From Cladosporium sp. IMV 00045 (Eukaryota; Ascomycota; Dothideomycetes; Cladosporiales; Cladosporiaceae): a stretch of DNA of 33,995 nt. Both the position numbers and the translations under genes were made by a program. The stretch spans positions 1-33,995 of the forward strand of contig MSJI02000465.1 in NCBI GenBank assembly GCA_001931905.2, in the 5' to 3' direction. Below, piece by piece: positions 20,063 to 29,886 of this stretch (its first letter is position 1; every line of letters begins with the position of its first letter). A model generated the notes under the pieces. It saw only the letters and a list, made by a program, of their open reading frames with translations, searched no databases and was not told where the DNA came from.

Positions 20063-20377
20063 TTAAATGAGTCTAGAAAACGACTGTTGAGTGAAATCGG
20101 GGCTACCGCATCAGGCTCTCTAAGTGATGGGAGCATGTGACATTTTGCTATACTAATTTGTTATCAAGTGAGTTCAATTGACCCGGTCAAGTGAGGCCCG
20201 AGTGAAGGATGGATAGTCAATCACATGGGGATCGACGCCTATATCAATATCCTTTTCTTCTCGTTCTTTCCTCTCTCCTACACTCCACTACATTCCTCTG
20301 GCTCTCAACAGTCGACCAAACTTTGCCCTAACACCACCTACACATAACCGTACCCAAAAGTCAACAACTCCACCGAC

Positions 20378-21067
20378 ATGGCAGGAAGACGCAAGCGTCT
20401 GACCAAAGCCAGCGGCGAATCCACCACTCTCGCGGGCGGAGCCAACGCCTCGAGAGTTAGAATCGAGTGGGACGATGCTAAAGAGCTGCTTCTCCTCGCC
20501 AAGATGCTCGAAGTTATCCACATTGGGGAAATCTCGAAGGAGCGATGGGAATTGGCTGCTACTCTCATGGGTGGTGAGGACGAGGGCTTCACCGGCAGCG
20601 TGCTCAGGTATGCATTCGATAAATACTTCTAAGAGTATAAAGCTGATAATATGTCCAGCCAGCGCTACAACAAGAGCCTCAAAAACGGCGAGATCATCGA
20701 TGGAAAATTCTACTCCTTTGAGGCCGCTAATAATCTGAAGGTCAAACAAGGCAAGATGACCAAGGCGGAGAGAAAGGCTCTTTCGAAGATGGTCGGCAGT
20801 GGGCTCCATGGCTGCAAGAACAAGGATATGGGTGTCACTATCCGTGAGATGTTTGAGAGAGGCAAGAAGGCGATGGAAGATGAGTACATGGCGGAGGCTA
20901 TGAAGGAGGTTCAGGAAGAAGAAGCGGAAGAGGCAGAGCGTGAGGAGAGGCGTGCTCAAGGCTTGCCGTCGGAGTCCGAGGCTGAGGAGACAGACTCTGA
21001 AGAGTCTGAGCACGAAGAATACGAAGAAGACGAGGTCAAGGACGAGGCTGATGGCGACGACAAGTAG
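20378..21067 (+). CDS. Small Myb/SANT-like nuclear protein with acidic tail
   Basis: Two exons, 20378-20607 and 20659-21067, with a 51-base intron (GTATGC..GTCCAG, GCTGATAAT branch region), giving 212 residues. After a basic N-terminus (AGRRKRLTK), residues 28-85 hold RIEWDDAKELLLLAKMLEV, then SKERWELAATLMG and VLSQRYNKSLK. This pattern of spaced aromatic residues (Trp31, Trp57, Tyr80) and three helices resembles a Myb/SANT-like DNA-binding fold. A Lys-rich middle (KQGKMTKAERKALSKM) follows. The last 60 residues are an uninterrupted Glu/Asp-rich tail. It is likely nuclear; the exact function is unknown and the gene may be lineage-restricted. A pyrimidine-rich leader precedes the ATG. It stands intact between decayed sequences on both sides. 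The long reverse frame across it is a shadow. Confidence 0.78.
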
Positions 21068-21099
21068 CAGCAGGCTACTCCCGAGAGTGAGGACTAGCT

Positions 21100-21740
21100 G
21101 TCTACCACCACTTGTTATCAAACCAGCTCTGCGAAAGTGGGCGTCTCATTATGATACTAGGAAAGTATCCAATGGGAAAGAGTTTTTGCTTTTCGGAATA
21201 CCACTCGAGCTTGTTTGTTCTCATTATCAGCATTGATCTGCCCGAGCCTAGTTTGCCCACGACATGGACAAACACTCTCCAAAACAAGTCGTCTCACTCG
21301 ACGCTCGTAAATCAACTTTTTCTTAAGCTACTATTTTCTACACTAGGCGTCCATATATATAGAGGAGCGCGTGGGATAGTACCAGAGCTATCTCCCATAG
21401 AATCCTCTTCTCTTTAGCCACTTTCTTTTACTTTAGTAGTACAAATATAGAAAGTCGTGGTTAGCCTTACCTGTGAATCTAAAGAGACGGCAGCTCCAGT
21501 TTGAACCGATAAAATCTGATCATCTAAGTACGTCTCAAGCTCGATCAAGTACTTAAAGGTGTCGAGGGTGTCAGTCACCAAATAAGTATCTGCATGCCTT
21601 TAGCTAAGTACCTCAGAGGAAGTGGCAGACACTACGTTCACCCATATCGACTTCCACAGATGCTCTAAAATGCAGATACTATCAGCTCTCGATAACGCAT
21701 GCACACCGGCACGACGATGCCGACCTACCCACTCCAGGAT
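21100..21740 (-). pseudogene. Relic of a STAND/NACHT-like gene with a P-loop
   Basis: Reading the reverse strand, coding-like blocks occur in order. First is SRADSICILEHLWKSIWVN (about 21600-21690). A stop follows, then DTYLVTDTLDTFKYLIELET up to SLDSQ with a GTAAGG donor behind it (about 21470-21590). Next is KRILWEIALVLSHALLYIYG, followed by two stops (about 21310-21410). Last is VHVVGKLGSGRSMLIM (about 21220-21265), matching a Walker A loop. The P-loop DNA (21241-21265) agrees with the intact NACHT gene near 28604-28628 in about 22 of 25 bases. The stops TAA/TAG are one C-to-T change from CAA/CAG. I infer a decayed NLR-like gene; the N-terminal blocks match no family I can name with confidence. 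Confidence 0.5.
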
Positions 21741-22260
21741 ATCACAACAGCAGGAGTAATCAATGTCAGCCTGACAACCAAACGCTTTCCCGCTTATTTA
21801 TCTCAAAATGAATAATTCACATCAACGAAGCCATACTTCGGTCGCTTCACGGGCATACCGATGCAATCCTCCGGTATTTATCAGCGTCTCGACTCCTTCA
21901 ACGGCATGATTCGACCTCAAATGGCACTTGCACACCGGCACGACAGTCCCGACCTACCCACTCCCAGGTACCTCAACAGCAGAAGCAGCTGTTACGAGTT
22001 TGACATCCGAGACCTTCTTTTCCGCTATATCAGTGATGGTATACACTTCGGTCGCTTCACGGACATATCGACAGAATCTATCATTCAACGACATCTCGGC
22101 TCCTTCAACGGCAGGGACGGCAGTAGTGGGTGGCTGTTCGTTTTGTGATATCCGAATTGACTGCCCGCTTTTTCTATTCTACCACGGATATAGATATCCG
22201 TACTTTATCAGCGCTGCACGACGTCGGTTGTTTCACGGGCATATCTATATAATAACGCTT
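21700..22260. repeat. Diverged array of three units, about 180-230 bp apart
   Basis: TGCACACCGGCACGAC begins at 21700 and again at 21929, each followed by a GACCTACCCACTC block. ACTTCGGTCGCTTCACGG begins at 21835 and 22045, with a weaker copy (GTCGGTTGTTTCACGG) near 22223. CTCCTTCAACGGCA is also duplicated (about 21892 and 22101). Forward translation of unit 2 is Thr/Ser/Ala-rich (PTYPLPGTSTAEAAVTS). Reverse translation gives RYVREATEV, recurring as RYAREATEV and RYARETTDV in the other units. The third unit is more A+T-rich. Origin unknown: a decayed coding repeat or a transposon fragment. Confidence 0.65.
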
Positions 22261-22438
22261 CGTGTGCTGGCATCAGATCGGTCCGATAAGCGGATTCAAA
22301 CGTTTGTCTGAAAAATCACAACTGGTTTGGAATCGCTTGTGATGCTCGAGAGACGAAGATCGTCGGGTGATGAATGTGTAAATGTAGAGAGAATAAATCA
22401 AGAGGAACTCCATCGCTGTCGTGATACGATTCTTCCAC

Positions 22439-23052
22439 CTACCAGAATTCAGCCAGATGATCATGAAGAAGAACCTCGCGAGCATCAGCAAGAATCATAA
22501 ATGTGGCTCTTCCCCCTCTCCTCCACACCGCACTGTCCTTCTTCCCCAAGCGACTTGCCCATTTCAACAATGCATACCCACCACTGGTGTTGGCATGAAT
22601 AATCAGAAAAGGGACGCCAGGTCCGAGCGCCTTCATCGCCTGCATGTATGCACGCATGGAGAACACCATTTTCGGTCGAAGCATATCTACCCGAGCCATC
22701 GCAGTCTTAGAAGTACCGACCACCGGACGTTGTCGATATTAGGGCAACGAAACGGACGATCACCGAGGAGGATGTTTGCGAGGGCGCGGTTACTACTGCG
22801 CGCCGGCTGTGGGTGATGAGTAAGGCATTTGCCGACGTGGCGGAAGAGGCGTTTGAGTCCGGTTTCTTCGTTTCTTTTTTTCCGGTCGATGGCGAAGATG
22901 GCTTTTGGCTGGTCGACTATTTTGAAGTAGATCTTGTGTTGCGTAGCCTGTTCGACGTTATCGCGTTGTCTACCATCGATAGCCTTCATCATCTTTTCTT
23001 GAAGACCACTCTTTGTGCACTCGTCCAGCCGAGAAACCTGACAATCCGGCAT
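22439..23052 (-). pseudogene. Broken GNAT-family N-acetyltransferase
   Basis: Two overlapping reverse frames (22687-23052 and 22439-22723) together follow the plan of fungal GNAT acetyltransferases, but in different frames. The upstream part has EKMMKAIDG, then HKIYFKIVDQPKAIFAI (the usual FxKVVD-type strand) and LGDRPF. The downstream part has FLIIHANTSGGYALLKWA, resembling motif A (HPxxQxxGxGxxLLxW). It ends with AREVLLHDHLAEF, like the terminal GFxVVxxxxxDL strand. The Gln/Arg-Gly-Gly acetyl-CoA loop is altered (NTSGGY). No intron with correct phase joins the frames, so I read it as frameshifted and inactive. The resemblance is by eye. Confidence 0.42.
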
Positions 23053-24004
23053 GGATATCCGACGATATACCCAGAGCGGATAATACTACTGGGGCAAAAC
23101 GTGGAGATGAGTGTGGAGGAATTCACTTATCCGACCCACCAAGGGCACGTCCTCCACCTTGCAATCACAATCAAGCAAAAGGCAAGAAACTGCCTCGGTG
23201 GCATAAGCCTCCGCTGCAGCAGAAGACCCACCAGACCATATCTGAGGATACGGACTCTGACCGAGCTGTCACCTCGCCTGTGGTCAAACTTCAACGCTAG
23301 TCTCGTCCCAGGGCTTGACCAAACGCCGATCAAGCCCCCTCCTCACCAATTCATGCATTTCCCTCACCAAACCTGACCAGCTTCCAACGCCCCCCAGACT
23401 TGCCCTCGACTTGGCTTTTGCTTGGCTCTATACACGCCGAGAAACTACTCTCTTTTGTGCTGTAACGACAGCCTTGCAACAGACTAGCTCCCGTATTACC
23501 ACGTTTCGATGCACGGGTACATGCACCACGAGAACTCCACGCCTTCATCGTTCTCCCCGTACGCTCGGCCTTCTCCGCCCCCGGGAGAAGGTGGGTGAGG
23601 GACCGACTGGCGCTGGGGAAACATTGGGGTTTTTGGCCTGTGGAGCCTTGGAGCGAGGAGGCAAGTGTGGGTTCCAACTCACTCGTTCTGGAGAATCGGT
23701 GAACGGATGTGTGTGGTCTCCATTGCTCGTGTTGCCATTCGCTCGCCGATCGTTTCTGCGCATAGGATCTTAGTCTCGTGGCCCTCGGTAGGAGTGCGAG
23801 CATGGTGTTTGCTTTCGACTGCCGTGGAACATTGATAAAGAGGTCTGCTGTTCTTCTTGATCTACTCGCAGGTCCAGAGCTGTCTTTTTCATCTTCTTCT
23901 CCTTGTTCGAATCGACCCTTTGATTCCTTGCTTGGCTGTACTTTGTACCTCTACGCCTTGGCTCGTCTTGATTCTAGCTAAGCTACTCTCACCAAGCAGC
24001 CAAG
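23053..24004. other. Promoter-side intergenic region of the MFS gene
   Basis: About 950 bases with no supported gene. Frames such as 23315-23773 (forward) lack domains. The 180 bases before the ATG are C/T-rich, typical of a fungal leader. Confidence 0.45.
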
Positions 24005-25859
24005 ATGTTGGCGGTGCTGTTCAATAAGAACAAGCTCGGCGAGGACACACCTCACGCCGTGCTAAACTGGCGTCTCTGGTATGGCGTTTTCGGTGAGTCG
24101 AACAATCACACACGATATCGTCATGTCGTTCATCTTTGCTGACATGCTTGTTCACAGTCTTCGGTCTCATGGGCGCCGCCCGTGGTCTTGATGAAGGTCT
24201 CATTGGCACCAGCGCCGAACAACCCAGCTTTCAACGCACATTCGGCCTAGACGAGGCGTCCGGCAAGAGCGAGGCAGAAATCGCATCACTTCTCGGAAAC
24301 ATCACCGGAATGGTTCAGATGGGATCGATCCTCGGCGCCTTGATCGCCTTCTACCTCACCGACAAAATCGGCCGTCTCTGGGCAACTCGCGAGCTGTGTT
24401 TCCTCTGGGTCCTCGGCATCGCCATCTTCCTCGCCGCCGCCTCCAACGGTTCCATCGGCATGGTCTACGCCGGCCGCTTCATCGCCGGCGTCGGCATTGG
24501 CCAGACCACAGTCGTAGCACCCACCTACCTCGCCGAAACAGCTCCTCGCACCGTCCGCGGTTTCTGCGTGTGCATGTTCTCCGGCGCCGTCTACTTGGGA
24601 ATCATGCTGGCCTACTTCGCCAGCTACGGCAGCAACCTGCACATCTCCGAAGACACACAGCTGCAGTGGGTCGTGCCCAACCTGATGCACATCTACTTCG
24701 CGGCGATCACTTTCTTCCTCAGCTTCTTCGCGATCGAGTCTCCCCGCTGGCTGATCAAGGTCGGCAAGCATGAGAAAGCCTCCGCCAACCTCGCCAAGCT
24801 CCGCAACCTTGACGAGAACCACTGGTACGTCCAGAGCGAGATCATCGACATCAACGACCAGCTCGACCGCGAACGTGAGGCGACCAAGGGTACCAGCTGG
24901 CTCGGTCCTCTCCGTGAGCTCCTGACCGACAGGGCAAACCTGTACCGCATCCAGCTGTCCATCATGTCTCAGTTGCTGTCTCAATGGTCCGGCGCATCTT
25001 CCATCACTATCTACGCGGCCAAATACTTCGCCATGATGGGCACATCTGGTGAGAAGGAGAAGCTCTTCGCCACGGCCATTTTCGGCGTTGTGAAATTTGT
25101 CTCGGCTCTGCTCTGCGCTTTCTTCCTCATCGATTACATCGGTCGTAAACGCTCGCTCATGGCCGGCATCACCTGCCAGCTCATCGCTATGCTGTACATG
25201 GCAATCTTCCTTGTCCTCGACACCGGTGTCGGCGATGAGGGATACACGCCTACCGGTCCTGTGAAGCACGCAGCTATGGGTGCGATTGTGATGATCTATA
25301 TTTCTGGATTCGGATGGGCGCTTGGATGGAACTCGATCCAGGTGAGTTGGACCATTTGAAACCTGTACCTTCCGCGTGGGTGAAAGCTTCAATACTGACA
25401 AGGCGGCAAAACAGTACCTCATCAACTCCGAAATCTACCCTCTCCGCCTGCGTGCCCTCGGTGGTTCTTTCGCCATGACATTCCACTTTGCCAACCGTAA
25501 GTGCCTCCAATCAAAACTCCAAACGTTGCACAAATGACTAACTTCGTCCACCAGAATACGGCAACTCCAAAGCCGTCCCCAGCATGTTCATCTCCATGAC
25601 GACGGGCGGCACAATGTTCTTCTTCGTGGGCATCACCGCCATCGGTCTGGTGTGGGTGTACTTCTTCCTGCCCGAGCTGGCCAACAAGAGTCTCGAATCC
25701 GTCGACGCGGTCTTCGCCCTGCCCTGGTACCAGATCGGTCGCAGGGGCAAGGAGCTCACGCAGGGACTGGGAGGTGCTGCGGAGAGCTATGGTGCGGAGA
25801 AGGAGAAGATGGAGATGGTCGAGAATGTCGATGAGGTCAGACCCGAGAGGAGAGTTTGA
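24005..25859 (+). CDS. MFS sugar porter
   Basis: Twelve-helix hexose/polyol-type transporter of the major facilitator superfamily (Pfam Sugar_tr). Four exons: 24005-24092, 24158-25341, 25415-25496 and 25555-25859, all GT..AG and in phase, giving 552 residues. Sugar porter signatures are present: LTDKIGRLWATRE after helix 2, RFIAGVGIGQTTVVAPTYLAE in helix 4, ESPRWLI before the central loop, and DYIGRKRSL after helix 8. The helix 7 motif reads QLLSQWSGASSITIYA, where many hexose carriers have QQxxGxNxxxYY. The missing second Gln and Asn suggest an altered substrate. The last part includes NSEIYPLRLRALGG and a PELANKSLE-type PESK motif. The C-tail is charged and cytosolic. The start is the first ATG in frame, after a pyrimidine-rich leader. 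The substrate is not predictable. Confidence 0.93.
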
Positions 25860-26210
25860 TGGGATTGAATCATGCCCGATGAAAGCGCACGAACAGTCAT
25901 GCGTACGTAGTTAACGACATTTGAGCTTTGCAATGATGCAGACGATTCTTGAAGTTTGAAGTTCCATAATTGTGTGTTCTGAAAATGTGAGAATCCGCAA
26001 TGAGCGCGGATTTTGGTTTCGTTTGAATAGCGCCTCGGGAAAGAGCCCTGATCAAATCTGATTCCTGGATTACCATTTCTTGAGCACGTCCAGAGCCTCA
26101 GCCGCGCTGAATCGTCTCAGATGAGTATGCGGTTCAACGTTACCATCATCATAAGGGCGAAAGCCCTCTAATAACAGCACTGCCACAACCAAAGTGATTT
26201 TCGTATGGTC
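25860..26210. other. Convergent intergenic region
   Basis: 350 bases between the MFS stop and the reverse NACHT gene's stop. It should hold both 3' UTRs. No gene or repeat is seen. Confidence 0.5.
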
Positions 26211-28961
26211 TTATGTTGGCATGCCAGGAAACGCCTCACATGGATGTTCCCTGGGGGGCAACTCGGAAGGCGAAAGCGGGAAACAGTTGATACATATGAA
26301 AGATACGGCCTGGCAATCAACACACCAAGTGACTAAGCCAGAGGGGTCAATACCTTGGTAGCAACGACAGCGCTGTTGTTTTCCGAGAGAACCGAGTTCT
26401 GGTAGGGCCAACATGCATTCAAGGAATGCTTCTTGGTGATCCTGCCACTCAAACAGACCGTCTCTGCGTCTCTTTGGAGAAACCTCGGCCTTGACAAGAC
26501 TGGTCGTGAAAGCATTCTCCGATGTTATGAAGGACCTCATGGCTCTCCTGTGCTGGTTGCGCCGCAAGACACGATGCGTTGACGCGGTGATCACGTCAGC
26601 AAGAGCTCGTTGAAGCGACAAGCGTTCTTCAGGGGAGAAGATACGCTCAAAAATCTCTGACAGGGTAACATGGCGGCAGTCTGGGTCGATGACTTGGTGT
26701 TTCTTATGGTCAGTGATGCAGGGTCTGCATGATGGGTCGGCCCCATGGTGTAGCAGCAATTCGATGATTGCAATAGCCCTGTCCTTTTGCAAGGCACCAG
26801 AATCGTGTTCTGTATTGTCTTCCTGTGGTTCCTCTCCATTGTCTCGATGCAACCGGATGTACACATCGCTCAGCAGCGCTTCCCAGTATGTGCGCTCACG
26901 CACCGAAATGTTCTGCTCAGACTGATATTGCCATTTATCCACGAACGAATGCGACTGACAGCCGCGTTCTAAGAGATGACAAAGCAGTATCATACCGGGG
27001 TCGTCGATGTCGGCTTTGGTGGCGACCAGAAGTAAGCTTTCCAGCATGTTGGGGACCCCATAATTGGATAATCCGAAGACGTGATGAGGCATGATGGCTG
27101 TGCTCTCGATCAGAAATTGGTGTCTCTTGGCTTGTATGCAGTAAATGGCAAAATTCGACGAAGGAACATGTCGTAGGCCGAAGCAGGTGCATTTCATTTT
27201 GATATGCTTGAGCGTCAGTGACTCAATAGCGGAGAACCAGTCAGCGTCAAAAGGCTGCCGTCCGTCCACTTGGACTTTTAGAGCTTCGTCAAGTACATCC
27301 AAAGACCTTCGACAATCCGCTTGATCGTCAGACAGTAGACAAATGCACCGGAACTCGGCAAGTTTGCTCGCGAAGTTGTTATTAGAAAAGTGTCCAGGCG
27401 CATATTCTTTCAGGAATTCCAAGTTGCTCCTTTCGCACAGAAAGTCGAATACCGTTCGATGCGAAAAGTCTACGTTGACTTTTCCTGAAGAATCCACACT
27501 TATCATGAAGAGGTCTTTGCACGCTTCGTGCAGAAAGTTTGCAGTGTGCCGTACCATACGTTCTTGGTCCAATTGGGAAGCATCAATCGGATCCGTCCAC
27601 GTGAAGCCAGATTTCAGGTAGCCCTTACTAAGAAGCCAAAAGTTGCAGAAAGATTGCGTACATGGCAATTGAGTCCTATCTGACTTGACGTCCAATGAAA
27701 TCACCATAGCGAGCTTGAGCGCGGCTGCAGTATCCAGAATATTCTGCTGTGTTCTCCCAATGCGATTGAAGATGAGTCTACGGAGATAGTCATTCAGATT
27801 GACGGGAAATCGGAACATGGTTTCCTTGAGCTGCTCCAAGTCTTTCCCCTTACGTATCTCGCTGCAAATCGCCTTTAGAGCAAGTTCAATCCAGAGAAAC
27901 ACACCCTCTGCAGAGATTACGACATGGCGCACAAAGTTCCGAGTCGATGGGGACTTGTCGTGAAAACCCAGTTTTGAGTCGGTCTCTGCTTCTGCACTTT
28001 TTAATTTATGCCCAACGTAGAGCTCCATGTCGTGACACGTCAGCTGATCTAGGGAAATAGTGGGTGACTGTCCAAATTTTCTGGTGAGCACTTCCCAATG
28101 TCGGCAAGAAACACAAAGCTTGGTGTTTGGCAATCGGGACATCCACAAGATGCCATCCGCTAAGCTGCCTAAATCATCTTGCGGTTCGAACTCGTCTAGA
28201 GCATCGACAAGAAAGAATGTCTTCAAGTTCGCCATAGAAGAAAGTCGGGAGAGCATCTCCTTCAGCTCGGTACAGCTCCATGCTTTGTGCTTGTTGATTG
28301 ACGACCATCGAGGTCCGCAGATTCGCCTCAAGGCCTCGAGATTCGCAGAGACATCCGGGTGGGATAGGGTATGAAGAACGGAGTGTAGCAGGTGCCGCAA
28401 AAGCCCTTCAAATGTTTTTTGCATGGTTGTGCCCAGTATCCAGAAGTAGTGGTCAGCCAGAATCAGGACATTGCTATCAGCCCATTTCTTCAATATCTTC
28501 TCGAGGTCCGGATGGGTTGCGAGTGATTTCCTTTGCGTTGAGTCAGTTATCATATCACAACCGCGGAGATGCCTTCTAGGAGCATACATGAAAGTTAACT
28601 TGCCCGAGCCTGGCTTGCCCACGATACAGAACAGACCTTGGTTCTTGGCCTCTAGCCACGTTTTGAAGTTCATGTCGATTTCAAGGTATTCTTTACTGCC
28701 GTGTCCATAAAAGGAACGACTCTTGACAAATTCAGTCTTGCCCTCCAGGAACGTCCACTCGAAGGTGCCCTTGTGAGCTTCCGCTAATTCATTTCTGCGG
28801 TCTTTCATGTCGGGATAGCTGAGGCTTTCGAGAATCGCGCGCAGGGTCCTTTCATCGCTCGATTCGCCGTAATTGTTGACGTTGCCCATGTGAATCCGGC
28901 TATCGTAGTTCTGGACGTTCAAGTACTGATGCCCTGCTTGCGAAGACTCTGCCATCTTCAT
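26211..28961 (-). CDS. NACHT-domain STAND (NLR-like) protein with ZZ-like zinc tail
   Basis: Single-exon, 916 residues, signal-transduction ATPase of the fungal NLR-like class. These proteins are tied in other fungi to heterokaryon incompatibility and non-self responses. Order: an Asn/Tyr/Gly-rich N-terminus (residues 12-32, QNYDSRIHMGNVNNYG); the common pre-NACHT segment (YPDMKDRRNELAEAHKGTFEW); Walker A at 115-123 (GKPGSGKLT, where GKST is usual); Walker B at 249-259 (FFLVDALDEFE). Downstream are SCRHWEV and FSHRTVFDFL, typical of this group. One ankyrin-like stretch (IIELLLHHGADPS) lies near residue 740. The tail (865-908) has Cys865, 867, 880, 883, 890, 893, His906 and Cys908, with WCVDC..ICINCF like the second half of a ZZ finger. 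Start: Met at 28961; a second Met two residues on is equally possible. No breaks seen. Confidence 0.88.
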   Translation of the reverse strand: MKMAESSQAGHQYLNVQNYDSRIHMGNVNNYGESSDERTLRAILESLSYPDMKDRRNELAEAHKGTFEWTFLEGKTEFVKSRSFYGHGSKEYLEIDMNFKTWLEAKNQGLFCIVGKPGSGKLTFMYAPRRHLRGCDMITDSTQRKSLATHPDLEKILKKWADSNVLILADHYFWILGTTMQKTFEGLLRHLLHSVLHTLSHPDVSANLEALRRICGPRWSSINKHKAWSCTELKEMLSRLSSMANLKTFFLVDALDEFEPQDDLGSLADGILWMSRLPNTKLCVSCRHWEVLTRKFGQSPTISLDQLTCHDMELYVGHKLKSAEAETDSKLGFHDKSPSTRNFVRHVVISAEGVFLWIELALKAICSEIRKGKDLEQLKETMFRFPVNLNDYLRRLIFNRIGRTQQNILDTAAALKLAMVISLDVKSDRTQLPCTQSFCNFWLLSKGYLKSGFTWTDPIDASQLDQERMVRHTANFLHEACKDLFMISVDSSGKVNVDFSHRTVFDFLCERSNLEFLKEYAPGHFSNNNFASKLAEFRCICLLSDDQADCRRSLDVLDEALKVQVDGRQPFDADWFSAIESLTLKHIKMKCTCFGLRHVPSSNFAIYCIQAKRHQFLIESTAIMPHHVFGLSNYGVPNMLESLLLVATKADIDDPGMILLCHLLERGCQSHSFVDKWQYQSEQNISVRERTYWEALLSDVYIRLHRDNGEEPQEDNTEHDSGALQKDRAIAIIELLLHHGADPSCRPCITDHKKHQVIDPDCRHVTLSEIFERIFSPEERLSLQRALADVITASTHRVLRRNQHRRAMRSFITSENAFTTSLVKAEVSPKRRRDGLFEWQDHQEAFLECMLALPELGSLGKQQRCRCYQGIDPSGLVTWCVDCQAVSFICINCFPLSPSELPPREHPCEAFPGMPT

Positions 28962-29886
28962 GCATGTCGAAAGACAGTAAGATCGGGTTTGTTCGAGGGC
29001 CTCGGACTGGAATATTTCAACGGCGAGTATCAGGATGTGAAGATGTCAGGACTAGAGCACCACAGGTCGAGTTGTAACGTTCGCGATCAGTTAATCAGGC
29101 TGCAGGCCCGAGGCTGACGGGGTCAGCACATATCACACTTCCATAGCCGCCCACCCCTTCCCGGAACGGGAGCGAGGTGCATGTCGCCAGCTCACGGTGG
29201 CGCAACTTCATCTTGCCTGAGAGTCACACAAACACGGGAGGCTCCTAGCATCATCATCATCATCAAGTCATTAGTGTCGAGCTGCTGTAACATCGCAGAC
29301 ATTCATCACCGGCTTTTGCTGTGAGTGTCAGCAGGAGGAGCCGGATGTTGCAAGAGACATTTCTGTGAGGGAAGGTCAGGGACGTTGCGCGCTGAAAGAC
29401 TTCCTCCTGCTTGAGCAATCGACCTCCGGAAAGGCAGGAGCTCTTGGCGCTGCGTAGCCTGCCTTCGACACGTTGTGTGACACGAGATGAACAGAATTCA
29501 GCCCACGGCAAGGAAAATCGAGATTCATAAGACGGCATCCTGAAAAGACGCGAGCAGTGGGACAACGTAAGGGCTCGCCGCTTCATCTGGTCGACATCCA
29601 CACTGAGAGTGATGTGCTCCAGCCTGGTCGAGGAGTTTCTTGATGATATGCGATACGACCTTACTGTACTCAAATGCATTCGACAAAATTTCAACCGTAG
29701 AGGACAAGGCACCCACGGGAAGTCGAGACTGTTGCGCCTGCACCGATACCGGACTGGAGCTCAAATCTGAGTGTCGCATGTTTCCGAAGCGATCAGACAA
29801 GATTGACATAGAATGCCTCGTTGAAAAGAGCACCCAACTCGATACAGACAGTCCCCGCCAAAACAATAACGAAGCTAGGAAGCAGA
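28962..29886. other. Intergenic, no gene assigned
   Basis: About 925 bases. The left end must contain the NACHT promoter. Two overlapping reverse frames (29263-29712 and 29525-29896) have no recognisable domain. A short CAT microsatellite is present. Confidence 0.45.
29249..29263. repeat. (CAT)5 microsatellite
   Basis: Five perfect CAT triplets in non-coding sequence. Confidence 0.9.

Noticed and set aside
20288..21121. 277-codon reverse Leu-rich frame
   Set aside because: Exact antisense of the Myb-like gene; its Leu runs are the complement of Glu/Lys codons.
22813..23376. 187-codon forward frame
   Set aside because: The reverse strand has the GNAT-like sequence; the forward translation has no recognisable features.
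24286..25425. 379-codon reverse frame across the MFS gene
   Set aside because: Asp/Glu/Val-rich shadow of the transporter's codon use.
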